Under the pieces are notes generated by a model. That model was not told where the DNA came from, did no database searches, and saw only the letters and a program-made list of their open reading frames with translations. From Phycisphaerales bacterium (GTDB taxonomy: Bacteria; Planctomycetota; Phycisphaerae; Phycisphaerales; SM1A02): a DNA stretch of 64,000 nt. The position numbers and the translations under genes were made by a program. Every line of letters starts with the position of its first letter. Position 1 is the stretch's first letter. Below are positions 25,481 to 34,943 of this stretch, in pieces. The stretch spans positions 202,787 to 266,786 of the forward strand of contig JAJDDB010000003.1 of assembly GCA_029260575.1 (NCBI GenBank), written 5' to 3'.

Positions 25481-25521
25481 CTCGACAAGTCTTCTGCAAC
25501 AACGTTTCGCACACAACACAC

Positions 25522-25555
25522 AAGCCCACACCCCCAACGGGTGTGGGCTTTTTTT
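25522..25555 (+). terminator. rho-independent terminator after DUF1579-like gene
   Basis: AAGCCCACACCC pairs with GGGTGTGGGCTT across a five-base loop (CCAAC), followed by seven T residues. Note the AAGCCC...GGGCTT ends, the same outer sequence as the dispersed palindrome family but with a T-tract. Confidence 0.92.
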
Positions 25556-25630
25556 CGATTCCCAACGACGGCAACGCGATGCTACTTCACATCGCGCGCC
25601 GCCGCCTGCGACAATGAGGTCTGTGAACCT

Positions 25631-25660
25631 CAAATCCCACCAACTCCAGTTGGTGGGAAC
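25631..25660. repeat. AAAGCCC palindrome variant (AAATCCC)
   Basis: CAAATCCCACCAACTCC followed by AGTTGGTGGGAAC. The 10-bp arms CCCACCAACT and AGTTGGTGGG flank a CC loop. The stem sequence differs from all other copies yet pairs perfectly. It lies between the DUF1579-like terminator and the VWA gene stop. Confidence 0.75.
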
Positions 25661-25674
25661 TGCGGTATTTCAAC

Positions 25675-28600
25675 TCACCGGCGCGATTCATCCACCTTCC
25701 GTGTCTCTGCAATCTGCTGCGCCTTGCGCACCAGCTCAATAAACTCCGCGCGATATCCGTGCCGATCTGCACCGCGCCCGGCTTCGGCAAGATCAAGCAC
25801 CTGCGCCCATGACGCTCGGCCCTTGTACGGACTGTTGCGCAGCAACATGCCGAATGATGCCACCGCTGCTGCAAACTGCACATCCGCGTCCGCCGCATCA
25901 ATACCCGTACCTGTATCAACGACCGGCACATCAAAGCGAACACTCGTATCCGCATCCGGCTGCTTATATCGCAATCGCACCGTCAACAGCTCATCCGTCA
26001 CCGGCGCGAACTCTTCAACACGTCGCCCGCTGATGACAGTTTCACTATCCATATCCGGAAGTCGCCACTCTTCAGATAGTTCGCCGCCTTGTTGAATAGC
26101 AATCGTCTGTGTGATCGCATCCCGAAGCATCAGTGCCGCCGAATTGTGCTCATCAATGAACAGCATCTGATCGATCACCGCCAGAGCGTCGTCGTACTTC
26201 ATTTCTTTCTGAAGTTCACGAACCTGCAGCAGCATCGAATTGATCGCCGCTTCCTTGTCTTCAACCGTCTTCAACGGCGTGCCCAGCTTGGCGTCGCTAT
26301 CGTCACCATTGCCTTCTTCCGTCGCTTCACCGCCGCTTGCGGTTTCGCGATCAGCCGCACGCTTTCGCGCCGCCGGCTCCCGCATGCGCGCGTCTTCTCC
26401 ATCAACGCTTGCGTCTTTGCGTGCATCAACGACCGCATACTTCGACGAATCCACCGCAGGAATGTCAACTTCCACGCCCACAGGCACCACTTCATACAAC
26501 GCAGTCACCGTATGACCCGCGCCGATCTCGCCTGCATCCTTCGTGTCATCCGCAAAGTCCTGCGCTTCCAGCATACGGTTCGCATAGCCAATCAATCGAT
26601 ACGCAGCCACTTTCTGATGGTTGAAATCCACCTGCAGCTTCACATCCTTGGCGATCGTCAGCAGCGTCCCCGCAGCCTGCTCAACCATCACCTTCTTCGC
26701 TTCCTGCACGCCGTCGATATACGCCGCCACGCCGTTGCCGTGGTTGGAAAGCTGCTCCATCTTTTCATCCTGCCAGTTGCCCGTGCCGAAGCCAAGCACA
26801 CTCAGAAACACGCCCGTCTCGCGTTTTTCTTCAATCATGGAGACGAGTTCGCTGTCACTCGTCACGCCCACGTTGAAGTCGCCGTCCGTACACAGCACCA
26901 CGCGGTTGATGCCGCCATCGATAAAATATTCCTGCGCCACGTCATACGCCAGTTCAATACCCGCGCTGCCATGCGTTGACCCGCCCGGCGAAAGTGCATT
27001 CACCGCACTCTTGATCTGCGCCTTGTCATCAACATACGTGCTATCCAGAGCCAACCCGGAAGAACCCGCATACGTCACGATCGCCACACGATCATCGCCA
27101 TGCAGCGCATCCACCAGCATGTTGATCGACTGCTTCACCAACGGCAGCTTGTTGGGCTGGTTCATCGAACCCGAAGTGTCCAGCAGGAACACCAGGTTCG
27201 TGGCCGGCCGCTGCTCCATCGGAACCTCATATCCCTTCAAGCCGATGCGCACCAGCCGATGCTCCGGCTGCCACGGCGCGCTCGTCACCTGCACATCAAC
27301 GTTAAACGGATGTGCTACACCATCGCCCGGCGTCTCGTAGCCATAGTCAAAGTAATTGATCAGCTCTTCAATGCGCACCGCACCAGCCGGCGGAAGCTGC
27401 CCGCTGTTGAGGTAGCGGCGAACGTTCGCGTATGACGCTGTATCCACATCGATGGAGAAGGTCGAAAGATTGTTCTCGCCGGCGGGATTCGACACCGTGC
27501 GCTCGAACGGATTATCCGTGAGACGCGCATACGCTTCACGGAAATGTCGAGCATCGCTACCTAAGGCCTTACCGAAATCCGGAGCCTCTCCACGGAATGA
27601 AAACAGTTGTTCCGCAGCTTCGATGTTATTGCGTGCCTCTTCTGCTTTCGGATCAGCAACGCTATATGCCTTCAGCGCATCATTCAGTCGTTGACGTTCG
27701 TCCTCGGACAAGTCATGTTGCGATGCTCGTCGCATCAGCTCAACAAGCTCCGAATCAGCCGGCGTTTGGCCTCGCGTTTGTTGTTCCAGATGTCCACGCT
27801 GCGGACCGTCGGCGGGATCAGCAAAAAGGCTTCCACCACTACCCCCACCGGCACTTTGACCGCCGCCGCTAAAGTCCCCGCCCTCGGTGCCGGGCATCGC
27901 GCGCGGCGTCTTGGGGATTGGTCGCCGCCTCTTGCCTGCCTCTAACGGTGCCGGCTGTGCCTGCCGCGCCGCCGGCCAACGTATTTCATTTGTGTTTCCC
28001 GGCGAACTCGCCAGGACTTGCGGCTCATTCAGCGGCGCAGTTGTCGACGTCTCCGCTGCCGACTGTCCCGCCATGTTTAACCCAACGAATGGATCGTTCA
28101 CATCTGTGTTGCCGTTATTCGAAAGCACATGCGTGTCTGCCGTGGCGTCCAACAGTCGATGCATTTCCGACGCTCGAGCCAGTTCTTCAGTCAAGTCGTC
28201 AACATCACCAGCGCGGCGCTTCACACCCTCCAGTTCATTAAGGCGCTCAGCACCCGCCCGCCGATCTGTCGCCTTGAATCGCTCACCCAACACAGCATCA
28301 TCCGCCGATGCCAAACCAAGTGTCGTTTCCGTGCCCGCAGGCGCTTCGATCGCAACGGTGTTGTCACCGCTGTGCGTCATCATCGGCCAGACAAACGCCA
28401 ACCCCAACGCCGCCGCCGCCAGCAGGCCAATCCCCGCCCATCGCGCCGCAGGAAACGTATACACCACCGCCGGCGCCGCGTCGTCAGCAGAAAAGACTCC
28501 CGACCCATTTTTCGGACCGGCTTCAATGCGGGTTCGTTGTTCTTCCGTCAACTCTGCTGCCGGTTCGCCCGCCAGCGCTGTTGTCAGATCACCTGCCATT

Positions 28601-28794
28601 GCCTGCACCGCTTCAACTTCTGCGCGTGCTGATGAATCGCGCTCGATCAATTGCGCGATCTGCTGCGCATCATCGCCATCCAATTCACCAAGCGCGTATG
28701 CGGTCAGTTTTTCCTGCTCGTTCATAGTCGTCTCTCCGTCGGAAATCTCCGTACGGTCGAATGCATCGTGTTGGTTGTGTTCATTGTGTGTCAT
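25675..28794 (-). CDS. VWA-domain membrane protein, YfbK-like, with anti-sigma-like N-terminus
   Basis: A 1039-residue protein. Residues 24-60 (LTAYALGELDGDDAQQIAQL) resemble the N-terminal segment of planctomycete anti-sigma and YfbK-like proteins. One transmembrane helix follows near 117-140 (WAGIGLLAAAALGLAFVW). Next is a long Gly/Pro/Ser-rich linker. The VWA domain starts at about 525 with a complete MIDAS (FLLDTSGSMNQ, a Thr in GGSTHGSAG, Asp in LCTDGDFNVG), followed by a YfbK-type C-terminal region. Its start overlaps the Shine-Dalgarno region created by the stop of the ECF sigma gene, so the two are translationally coupled. An alternative ATG at 28725 also has a good GGAGAG site. I infer it anchors or antagonises the sigma factor; the partner of the VWA domain is unknown. 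Confidence 0.87.
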   Translation of the reverse strand: MTHNEHNQHDAFDRTEISDGETTMNEQEKLTAYALGELDGDDAQQIAQLIERDSSARAEVEAVQAMAGDLTTALAGEPAAELTEEQRTRIEAGPKNGSGVFSADDAAPAVVYTFPAARWAGIGLLAAAALGLAFVWPMMTHSGDNTVAIEAPAGTETTLGLASADDAVLGERFKATDRRAGAERLNELEGVKRRAGDVDDLTEELARASEMHRLLDATADTHVLSNNGNTDVNDPFVGLNMAGQSAAETSTTAPLNEPQVLASSPGNTNEIRWPAARQAQPAPLEAGKRRRPIPKTPRAMPGTEGGDFSGGGQSAGGGSGGSLFADPADGPQRGHLEQQTRGQTPADSELVELMRRASQHDLSEDERQRLNDALKAYSVADPKAEEARNNIEAAEQLFSFRGEAPDFGKALGSDARHFREAYARLTDNPFERTVSNPAGENNLSTFSIDVDTASYANVRRYLNSGQLPPAGAVRIEELINYFDYGYETPGDGVAHPFNVDVQVTSAPWQPEHRLVRIGLKGYEVPMEQRPATNLVFLLDTSGSMNQPNKLPLVKQSINMLVDALHGDDRVAIVTYAGSSGLALDSTYVDDKAQIKSAVNALSPGGSTHGSAGIELAYDVAQEYFIDGGINRVVLCTDGDFNVGVTSDSELVSMIEEKRETGVFLSVLGFGTGNWQDEKMEQLSNHGNGVAAYIDGVQEAKKVMVEQAAGTLLTIAKDVKLQVDFNHQKVAAYRLIGYANRMLEAQDFADDTKDAGEIGAGHTVTALYEVVPVGVEVDIPAVDSSKYAVVDARKDASVDGEDARMREPAARKRAADRETASGGEATEEGNGDDSDAKLGTPLKTVEDKEAAINSMLLQVRELQKEMKYDDALAVIDQMLFIDEHNSAALMLRDAITQTIAIQQGGELSEEWRLPDMDSETVISGRRVEEFAPVTDELLTVRLRYKQPDADTSVRFDVPVVDTGTGIDAADADVQFAAAVASFGMLLRNSPYKGRASWAQVLDLAEAGRGADRHGYRAEFIELVRKAQQIAETRKVDESRR

Positions 28795-28797
28795 GGG

Positions 28798-29352
28798 TCA
28801 CCTCGTCTGCTCCTGTATGAGCGTGTGTTCCCCATCGTCGCTGGCCAAGATCGTCTGCCTGATCGCCTTCAGCGCGTTGTGCAAAAGTACACCCACGTGA
28901 TTCACGGTGATGTCCATCACCGCAGCGATTTCCTTGTAACTCAGCCCGGATTGAAACTTCAGCCGAACTACTTCCTGTTGTTTGTCACTCAATTTGTGCA
29001 GCGCCCCGAACAGCGCTGCATTGGATTCACTCGTGTCCGTTTCCGAATCCCGTTCCAGCTTGTCAGCGCGTGCTTCGCGCCGATCGGTTTCCGGTTCATG
29101 TTCAAGCGTGCGCATTCGACGCTCCTTTCGGCGGACATCCACCGCGCGGTTCCGACACACCGTGTACAACCACGGCGCCAGGTGACCGTCCACCGACGCC
29201 TGCTCAGCGGACCACATCTTCAGGAACGTGTCCTGCACAACCTCGCGGGCCAGCTCGACACAACCCGTGTGCCGAACGGCGTACCGCATCAACGGCTGCT
29301 CGTACTCCTGCACCGCAGACTTGATCCACGCTGCTTTGGAAGACTCATCCAT
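28798..29352 (-). CDS. ECF-type RNA polymerase sigma factor
   Basis: A 184-residue sigma-70 family factor of the extracytoplasmic-function class. Region 2 is residues 15-80 (YEQPLMRYAVRHTGCVELAR, then EVVQDTFLKMW, then PWLYTVCRNRAVDVRRK). An acidic/Arg-rich linker spans 85-110. Region 4 is residues 113-172 with the helix-turn-helix QSGLSYKEIAAVMDITVNHV. AGGGG six bases upstream supports the start. It directly precedes the VWA membrane protein, which would be its likely regulator. Promoters recognised by it cannot be deduced here, though the shared element upstream of 23534, 24096 and 24815 is one candidate. Confidence 0.93.
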   Translation of the reverse strand: MDESSKAAWIKSAVQEYEQPLMRYAVRHTGCVELAREVVQDTFLKMWSAEQASVDGHLAPWLYTVCRNRAVDVRRKERRMRTLEHEPETDRREARADKLERDSETDTSESNAALFGALHKLSDKQQEVVRLKFQSGLSYKEIAAVMDITVNHVGVLLHNALKAIRQTILASDDGEHTLIQEQTR

Positions 29353-29604
29353 GTCGGTCCCCTGTCACGTGCCTGGTTCGGTCATAGGTCTGACGCACAA
29401 CCGGCCGGTTTCTTAACGCCGTCTCGCAAATCTGTCCGCAGCGTCCTATAAAGCGCTCTGGCCCATTCAGCAGACGATCACCAACGTCATTATCGGGTTT
29501 TGCCCGCTTTGTACCGTGGCGATAGACCGTCCTGTCGCTATCCTTACTACATCAGTAACAGCAAGCGGTTATGCGCCCTCGCATAGAACCGGCGATGGTG
29601 GAGA

Positions 29605-31053
29605 ATGATGGGAAAATCGACCAGGAAATACAGTTGGGCGATCGGGCCTGCCGCGTTGGCGCTGCTGACAGGTGTCGGCGCGAGCGTTGCCATAGCCGGT
29701 CTGTGCGGTCCGCCCGAGCAGGGTGATCTTTGCCCCGCCGGCACCGGCCCTGATGTCATCGTTGGCGACATGACCGAGATCATGCGCTTCGGCACCGTCG
29801 GCACGCGCACGTCATATGCGGTCAGCACAATGGCGTGCAACTACGGCGACCAGTTCATCCCATGGGAAGCCCTAACTGCAAACCACCCCATCATTTCGCA
29901 GAACATATTCCGCCTCAAAGACAACCGTCTTGAACACATCGGCATGAGCTGGGTCAAGCACGGCTTCACCGCTTTTCAGGATCCGTGCTGCTGCGTCACG
30001 TGCGTCGACACGGGTGATTTCGATCGACTCAACGTCGGTTGCAGCGATATCTACAACCCAGCGCTCAACGCGAACCAGGCCGGCTTCAGCAATATGGCCG
30101 GCCTCGGACCGCGCTCCGACATCAATCCTGTCACCGGCGCGTTCCCCTTCCCGTACACAACGCAGGGACTCGCCGGCGATGACATCTACAAACGTCTGCA
30201 GGTCGAACACGTTGATCTCGATCCGCTGCAGAATCCCGGCGCGCGATACTTCGTCGAAGCCCAGTACATCACGCCGCAGGATGCTGCAGCGGGTAACGGC
30301 AACAACAACGCATCAAACCGCGAGTTCACAATCGGTGTGCCGCATCAACAAGGCGGGTGGGAGCTGAATCTCGTCAGTTCCGTCAATGCAATGCAGCCTG
30401 CAATAGAAGTCTGGGATGACATTGTCCCCGGCGTGCAAATTCAGAACGTTGACATTCCCAACGACGGCCGGCTCATCGTTGCATATCACGTCACCGATAA
30501 CGGAGATGGCACCTGGCACTACGAATACGCAGTGCATAACCTCAACAGCAACCGCGGTGTGCAGCAACTTTCCGTGCCGAGCAGCGCTGCGCTGAATGTG
30601 ACTTCGCCCGGTTTTCACGACATAGACCACCATTCCGGTGAAGCGTACGACCCGACCGACTGGACCTTCGTAAACGGCGAGCTCTCACTGAATTGGTTCG
30701 GCGCAACATTCGCAAGCAATCCGAATGCAAACGCGCTGCGCTGGGCGACGATGTACAACTTCTGGTTTGATGCCGATGCACCGCCGGTGCTGGATGCAAT
30801 CGAATTGACGTTGTTCCTGCCGGGATCACCATCGACAGTTTCGGTCGCTGCAATGGTTCCTGATGCGCCTATTCCGCCGGATTGCCCTGCCGACATTGTC
30901 AACAACGACAACACGATCGACACCTTTGATTTGCTTGAATTGCTGATGAATTGGGGAACAAGCGGTGTAGGCGCAGACATCGCCCCGCCGACGAACGTTG
31001 TTGATGTGTTCGATCTGCTCGAATTGCTGAACTCGTGGGGGCCGTGCGCGTAA
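29605..31053 (+). CDS. secreted hypothetical protein with dockerin-like tail
   Basis: A 482-residue secreted protein. Signal peptide about 1-31. The central region (GDMTEIMRFGTVGTRTSYAV, MACNYGDQFIPW, HPIISQNIFRLKDNRLEHIG, MSWVKHGFTAF, then a cluster of six Cys in CCCVTC...C, and GLGPRSDINPVTGAFPFP) is, to my memory, a conserved family found in planctomycetes and some other bacteria, with no known function. The C-terminal 60 residues hold two dockerin-like repeats (DTFDLLELLMNWGT and DVFDLLELLNSWGP) with Asp/Asn-rich loops that would bind calcium. The next gene starts 16 bases downstream and is itself just a signal peptide plus two such repeats. Probably outside the cytoplasm and part of a cell-surface assembly. 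Confidence 0.85.
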   Translation: MMGKSTRKYSWAIGPAALALLTGVGASVAIAGLCGPPEQGDLCPAGTGPDVIVGDMTEIMRFGTVGTRTSYAVSTMACNYGDQFIPWEALTANHPIISQNIFRLKDNRLEHIGMSWVKHGFTAFQDPCCCVTCVDTGDFDRLNVGCSDIYNPALNANQAGFSNMAGLGPRSDINPVTGAFPFPYTTQGLAGDDIYKRLQVEHVDLDPLQNPGARYFVEAQYITPQDAAAGNGNNNASNREFTIGVPHQQGGWELNLVSSVNAMQPAIEVWDDIVPGVQIQNVDIPNDGRLIVAYHVTDNGDGTWHYEYAVHNLNSNRGVQQLSVPSSAALNVTSPGFHDIDHHSGEAYDPTDWTFVNGELSLNWFGATFASNPNANALRWATMYNFWFDADAPPVLDAIELTLFLPGSPSTVSVAAMVPDAPIPPDCPADIVNNDNTIDTFDLLELLMNWGTSGVGADIAPPTNVVDVFDLLELLNSWGPCA

Positions 31054-31069
31054 GCGCACAGCGAATCGA

Positions 31070-31339
31070 ATGATGCGCGCTGTCTCTGGATTGCTACCTG
31101 TTCTCGTGCTTGTTGCGTGTTGCGCTAGTACTGCAACTGTCTCAGCCGGCGCTCAACGTGGCGAGCAATGCCCTGCCGACATTACGTTAGATGGCATCGT
31201 CAATCGCGCCGATCTTGAATTCCTGCTGATTCTCTGGAATCACTTTGGAACGGACGCGGACATCAACAACGATCTGATCGTCGATGTCTTTGATCTGCTC
31301 GAACTGCTTGCATCCTGGGGATCCTGCGACGCTCCGTGA
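31070..31339 (+). CDS. small secreted dockerin-like protein, 89 aa
   Basis: A signal peptide (MMRAVSGLLPVLVLVACCAS) is followed by nothing but two dockerin-like repeats: CPADITLDGIVNRADLEFLL then ILW, and ADINNDLIVDVFDLLELLAS then WG. The loops carry the Asp/Asn pattern of calcium-binding dockerins. It follows the larger dockerin-tailed gene by 16 bases and is convergent with another one whose stop lies 3 bases away. It may act as a free adaptor or competitor for whatever receptor binds such tails, or be a fragment of a lost larger gene. A Cys in the signal region (VLVACCAS) makes a lipoprotein possible. Confidence 0.7.
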   Translation: MMRAVSGLLPVLVLVACCASTATVSAGAQRGEQCPADITLDGIVNRADLEFLLILWNHFGTDADINNDLIVDVFDLLELLASWGSCDAP

Positions 31340-31342
31340 CGA

Positions 31343-33496
31343 TCAATTCGTCGGGCAGTTGCCCCATGCTTTCAGAATTACAAGAAGGTCCAGCACATTC
31401 ACATCGCCGGAGTCGTCGAGATCGCCTTGACACGCACCCATCGCCGGGCACATGCCCCAGTCATCAAGCAATATGAGCAGGTCGGTGACATCCACCTGAT
31501 CATTGGCGTCAAAGTCTCCCGGACATTCCGGCAATGCAACGAATGAAATCGATCCACCGCTAATCACAACATCGACCCTGCCGGGCGCTACAACGTCATC
31601 AAATGAACCGGCAAAGCTGGTGGCGCTGATCAGATCCAGCGATGTACCCGGATTCCAACTCGCCCCGGGAGCGAGCTTGAGTTCCAATACACCGTCCATC
31701 TTGAATTGCCCGTTGACGCTGATGGACGCACTTGATTGACCAGGTGCGCCGAGTTCCAGCGTCACAACGCTTGCGCTGTTCAGCGTCAGTCTGTCTGTTG
31801 TGTCAAACGCACTGATTACGCCAACTTCTATCAAACCGACATTCGTGAAATCATCTTCGGTCGTAAATATTCGTCCGTTAATAATGCGAATCGTGCCGAA
31901 GTTGGTGGTGATCGAATCAAAACGATCAAACTTCGAAAGCGGGCCGTCAAGCGTGACGCTGCCCATGTTGTATTCCAGATCGGGAACAGTCGACAGAATC
32001 AATTCACCGGGTGTCTGCGAGCCGCGCACAGTCCAGTTTCCGCCAATCAGCCCACCTGCAAAGGAATTCGTCAGCGTCGCGCCAGGCAGCAGAAACAGTT
32101 CTGCGCCTTCATCAACAATCAATGCGCCGCTATTTTCAAACGACCCGTCGATCAGGAACAGTTTGGTCTTCACATGCATCGTGCCATGATTCTCGAAAGG
32201 ACTGCCATCTCGCGGGTCAATTACCATCGGAATTTCGTGATCCGCGCGAATCGTTCCGAAATTCATGATGCGCAGTTCATCCTGGCCGATCCAGCCGCCG
32301 CCGGAAATCGTGTGATCAGCTCCGTTGATCAACAGCACGTTCAAACTCTTGTCACCGGTTCCAACTATCGCATCGCCAAGAATGATCATGCCTGTACCAT
32401 CGAGGATCACATCGGCGGCGGCGGAATCACCAATCTGCAGTTCAGAGTCCAACGGAGCATCCGGCCCCGAGCGCTGCTCGCCGCCAACGAAGTACATACT
32501 GCCGTTGTTGACGATCGAACCGACCAGCGTCAAGGTCTGCAGTCCGATTTCGATATTGCCATCGATCTGCACATCTTCAAACGTCGCCGGGCCATCGACG
32601 TTGCGCACCGCAGCATCCAAATCCGTCTCGATCCGCCCGCCCTGCACATAGGTGTTTATCAAATCAATCATCGCGCCGCTTCGCGCTTCGAGTATGCCGC
32701 CGCTGTTGCGCAGCATCGCATCTTCAATGCGGATTCGAGCAAAATCACGTGCCCGAATACTGCCTGCGTTGTCAATGCCAGCCGTTGAAGGTTGGAGCGT
32801 CAATCGCTCAAACGAAATGTTTGCTTCAATAGTCGCAAAATTCTCAATTCGCAGGAGTCGTTCGCCGACCCGACCTGCGCCTTCGAGACTGCCGGAATTG
32901 ATCGTCAATGTCTCGTTACCTGTTTCGCCGCGAATCTGTGAATTCAGTTGATCGACCAATCGCACTCTGCCCGAGCCGATCATTGAAACGCTGGCACCAC
33001 TTCCGACAACAACTTCCGTCAGTTGTGTCGCGCCATCGACTACCAACTCGCCATCCAGTACAAGCGAAAGTGCATTCGGGTCTTCGCGCACGGAGGTACC
33101 CACAAATCGCAGTTGCCTGCCGTCCAGCACGCGCACAATGTCACTCACACCCAGCGACAGATCGCCGATCGCAACATTCAAGTCGACCTGAACATCTGAC
33201 ATCCACTGCGGATCCGCTGATCCGCGGTTGTTTTGTTCCACCGTCTTACCCGGAAGGCCAACGTGGTCGACAGTTTGTCCATCGATTAAGATGTCCTGCA
33301 CAGTTGCGTTCGTGCCCGGCACATTTCCGTCTTGCCAGCGCGTTGCATCACTCCAGAAACCGCTGCCCGGCAACCAGATGGCGCAATCACAACTTGCTGA
33401 ACGGCCTGTCGATTCGTGGCCTTCAGCCATGCCGACCACCCAGGCACTCGTTAGCACAACGGTACCCGCCAGTAGACTCAGATGTCTTATGCGCAC
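31343..33496 (-). CDS. secreted beta-helix-like protein with dockerin-like tail
   Basis: A 717-residue exported protein. The signal peptide is MRIRHLSLLAGTVVLTSAWV. The mature part is a run of short Gly/Asn/Ser-rich beta repeats (LVLDGELVVDGATQL, VLINGADHTISGGG, SFENSGALIVDEGAELFL), the pattern of parallel beta-helix or autotransporter-passenger proteins. CDCAIWLPGSGFWSDATRWQ near residue 36 resembles segments often found at the start of such planctomycete proteins. The C-terminus has two dockerin-like repeats (DVTDLLILLDDWGM, NVLDLLVILKAWGN). The start is GTG at 33496, supported by GGAGG about nine bases upstream. It is convergent with the two dockerin-like genes before it. No beta-barrel translocator domain is present, so it is not a classical autotransporter. 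Confidence 0.83.
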   Translation of the reverse strand: MRIRHLSLLAGTVVLTSAWVVGMAEGHESTGRSASCDCAIWLPGSGFWSDATRWQDGNVPGTNATVQDILIDGQTVDHVGLPGKTVEQNNRGSADPQWMSDVQVDLNVAIGDLSLGVSDIVRVLDGRQLRFVGTSVREDPNALSLVLDGELVVDGATQLTEVVVGSGASVSMIGSGRVRLVDQLNSQIRGETGNETLTINSGSLEGAGRVGERLLRIENFATIEANISFERLTLQPSTAGIDNAGSIRARDFARIRIEDAMLRNSGGILEARSGAMIDLINTYVQGGRIETDLDAAVRNVDGPATFEDVQIDGNIEIGLQTLTLVGSIVNNGSMYFVGGEQRSGPDAPLDSELQIGDSAAADVILDGTGMIILGDAIVGTGDKSLNVLLINGADHTISGGGWIGQDELRIMNFGTIRADHEIPMVIDPRDGSPFENHGTMHVKTKLFLIDGSFENSGALIVDEGAELFLLPGATLTNSFAGGLIGGNWTVRGSQTPGELILSTVPDLEYNMGSVTLDGPLSKFDRFDSITTNFGTIRIINGRIFTTEDDFTNVGLIEVGVISAFDTTDRLTLNSASVVTLELGAPGQSSASISVNGQFKMDGVLELKLAPGASWNPGTSLDLISATSFAGSFDDVVAPGRVDVVISGGSISFVALPECPGDFDANDQVDVTDLLILLDDWGMCPAMGACQGDLDDSGDVNVLDLLVILKAWGNCPTN

Positions 33497-33651
33497 GTAG
33501 ACTGCCCCTCCAAGGGGGACGAACTATTCTCCACAGCTCTTTCTTCCGCCGCCTGTTCGCCCGATTTTGCCCAGCTGGGTAATCTGAGACCTACCCTCAG
33601 TGTCTATAACCACCGTGGGAAGTCAACAGTTTGACACCTCAATTTGCATGT

Positions 33652-33674
33652 AAAAAAACGGCGAGTGGGCCGTT
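33652..33674 (-). terminator. possible intrinsic terminator on the minus strand
   Basis: Read on the minus strand: AACGGC, six-base loop, GCCGTT, then seven T. The stem is only six pairs. No minus-strand gene lies immediately upstream of it, so it would either attenuate the leader of the 33496 gene or end antisense transcription from 33.8 kb. Confidence 0.45.
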
Positions 33675-33758
33675 GGGGCTAATATGTCGATTCCGCCATA
33701 TCCGAATCACTGTCCCCATTCGCATCAAACGCCCATGTAGCCTTGCAGGAGCCTCCGT

Positions 33759-34637
33759 ATGCCGCGTTGTCAGAATTTCGTCCATGGGATGTTTGTCGGA
33801 GCTGCGCTGCTCGCAGCCGGTTGGTTTCTCGCCGGTGCACAGCGGGTTGTACCCGCCATCGAGCGCAACAACGCGTCCAAACCCGCCCAACTCATTCAGG
33901 CTGGTCGAATCGAAATCGTTGATCAGACCGGTGCGGTGCTCCTGGCACTGGCTGGCGATGAAACCGGTGGTTCAATTTCCATACGCGATCGCCTCGGCCG
34001 CACTGCAATACTCGCAGGTGTAAACGACGCCGGCGGCACACTCCAGCTGCGTAATGTCCAAAGTAACACTCCGTCTGCAACGCTCACCACTGCCGCTGCA
34101 GGCGCAGATTTCTCTTTGCACAATGTCACCGGCGGCACGGCAGTGCATACGACAACCGCTACCAACAACGCCCGCATCACCATCAACGGCAATGCTGGTT
34201 CACCCGCGCTCGTACTTGATCGAACAAGCAGCGACTGCGGCAGAATTCGTACATTTCGCCCTGGCGGCACAACCGTCATTGAACTCAATCACGACGGCGC
34301 ATTCGGCGGCCTGATCGAAACATTTGCAGCAGACGGCCACCGACTTGTCGCACTTGCTTCAACTGTCGGCGCGCACGGCCGCATCGACACCTTCGGCGGC
34401 GCATCGGAATCGCCACTTGTCTCACTCACCGCAACTGGCTCCGATGAAGGACAACTCTACACCTACAACGCCGCCGGGCAAACACTCGCGGCAATCGCAA
34501 CCCGCCCCATCGGCGCAACGCTGCGCCTGTTCAACAACAACGGCCAACCCGTCGTCATTCTGCAAAGTACCGAAGACGGCGACGGCGAACTCGGCGTCCT
34601 CAACAACGCCGGCACCGGCAGATTCATCACGCCGTAA
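33759..34637 (+). CDS. membrane-anchored repetitive beta protein
   Basis: A 292-residue protein with an N-terminal membrane anchor or signal (FVHGMFVGAALLAAGWFLAG, about residues 7-27). The rest is low-complexity beta structure rich in Gly, Ala and Thr (GGSISIRDRLGRTAILAGV, GGTLQLRNVQS, TLRLFNNNGQPVVILQSTED), suggesting a solenoid. Each repeat is about 25-30 residues with a central Gly turn. I do not recognise a function. It is divergent from the 33496 gene with a 260-base gap and has no operon partner. A surface or periplasmic structural role is a guess from fold type only. Confidence 0.75.
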   Translation: MPRCQNFVHGMFVGAALLAAGWFLAGAQRVVPAIERNNASKPAQLIQAGRIEIVDQTGAVLLALAGDETGGSISIRDRLGRTAILAGVNDAGGTLQLRNVQSNTPSATLTTAAAGADFSLHNVTGGTAVHTTTATNNARITINGNAGSPALVLDRTSSDCGRIRTFRPGGTTVIELNHDGAFGGLIETFAADGHRLVALASTVGAHGRIDTFGGASESPLVSLTATGSDEGQLYTYNAAGQTLAAIATRPIGATLRLFNNNGQPVVILQSTEDGDGELGVLNNAGTGRFITP

Positions 34638-34800
34638 CAGCGCAGCGTATTTCCACTGGGCGACTGACACCCATCCTTCGCACAACTCGCAATGGTCGCA
34701 ACAGTCCGGCGCAGGCGCATCATGCAGGCGCTCTCTATCTGTCAGGAGTTGTTCCCACTTGAGAAACGAGAAAGACCGACAGACACCACTCTTCGAAAAG

Positions 34801-34831
34801 TCGAAAAGTAGGGACAGCCACTACTTTTCGA
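34801..34831. repeat. 11-bp inverted repeat, REP-like
   Basis: TCGAAAAGTAG, loop GGACAGCCA, then CTACTTTTCGA, preceded by a partial direct copy (CTTCGAAAAG) ten bases earlier. The motif AAAAGTAGGGACAG resembles short repeats I associate with RAYT/REP systems, but no second full copy is in this window. It sits in the 300-base gap after the 33759 gene; nothing else is evident there. Confidence 0.55.
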
Positions 34832-34943
34832 GCCACTGCTAGTCGGCAACCGGCGCACACAACAGGCCGGGCGTTTCCACCCAGCCTGTCGCAAATCCCC
34901 ATTTGAATCGGCCGGTCTTCAGTTGCGATTCGTCACTGGAAGT

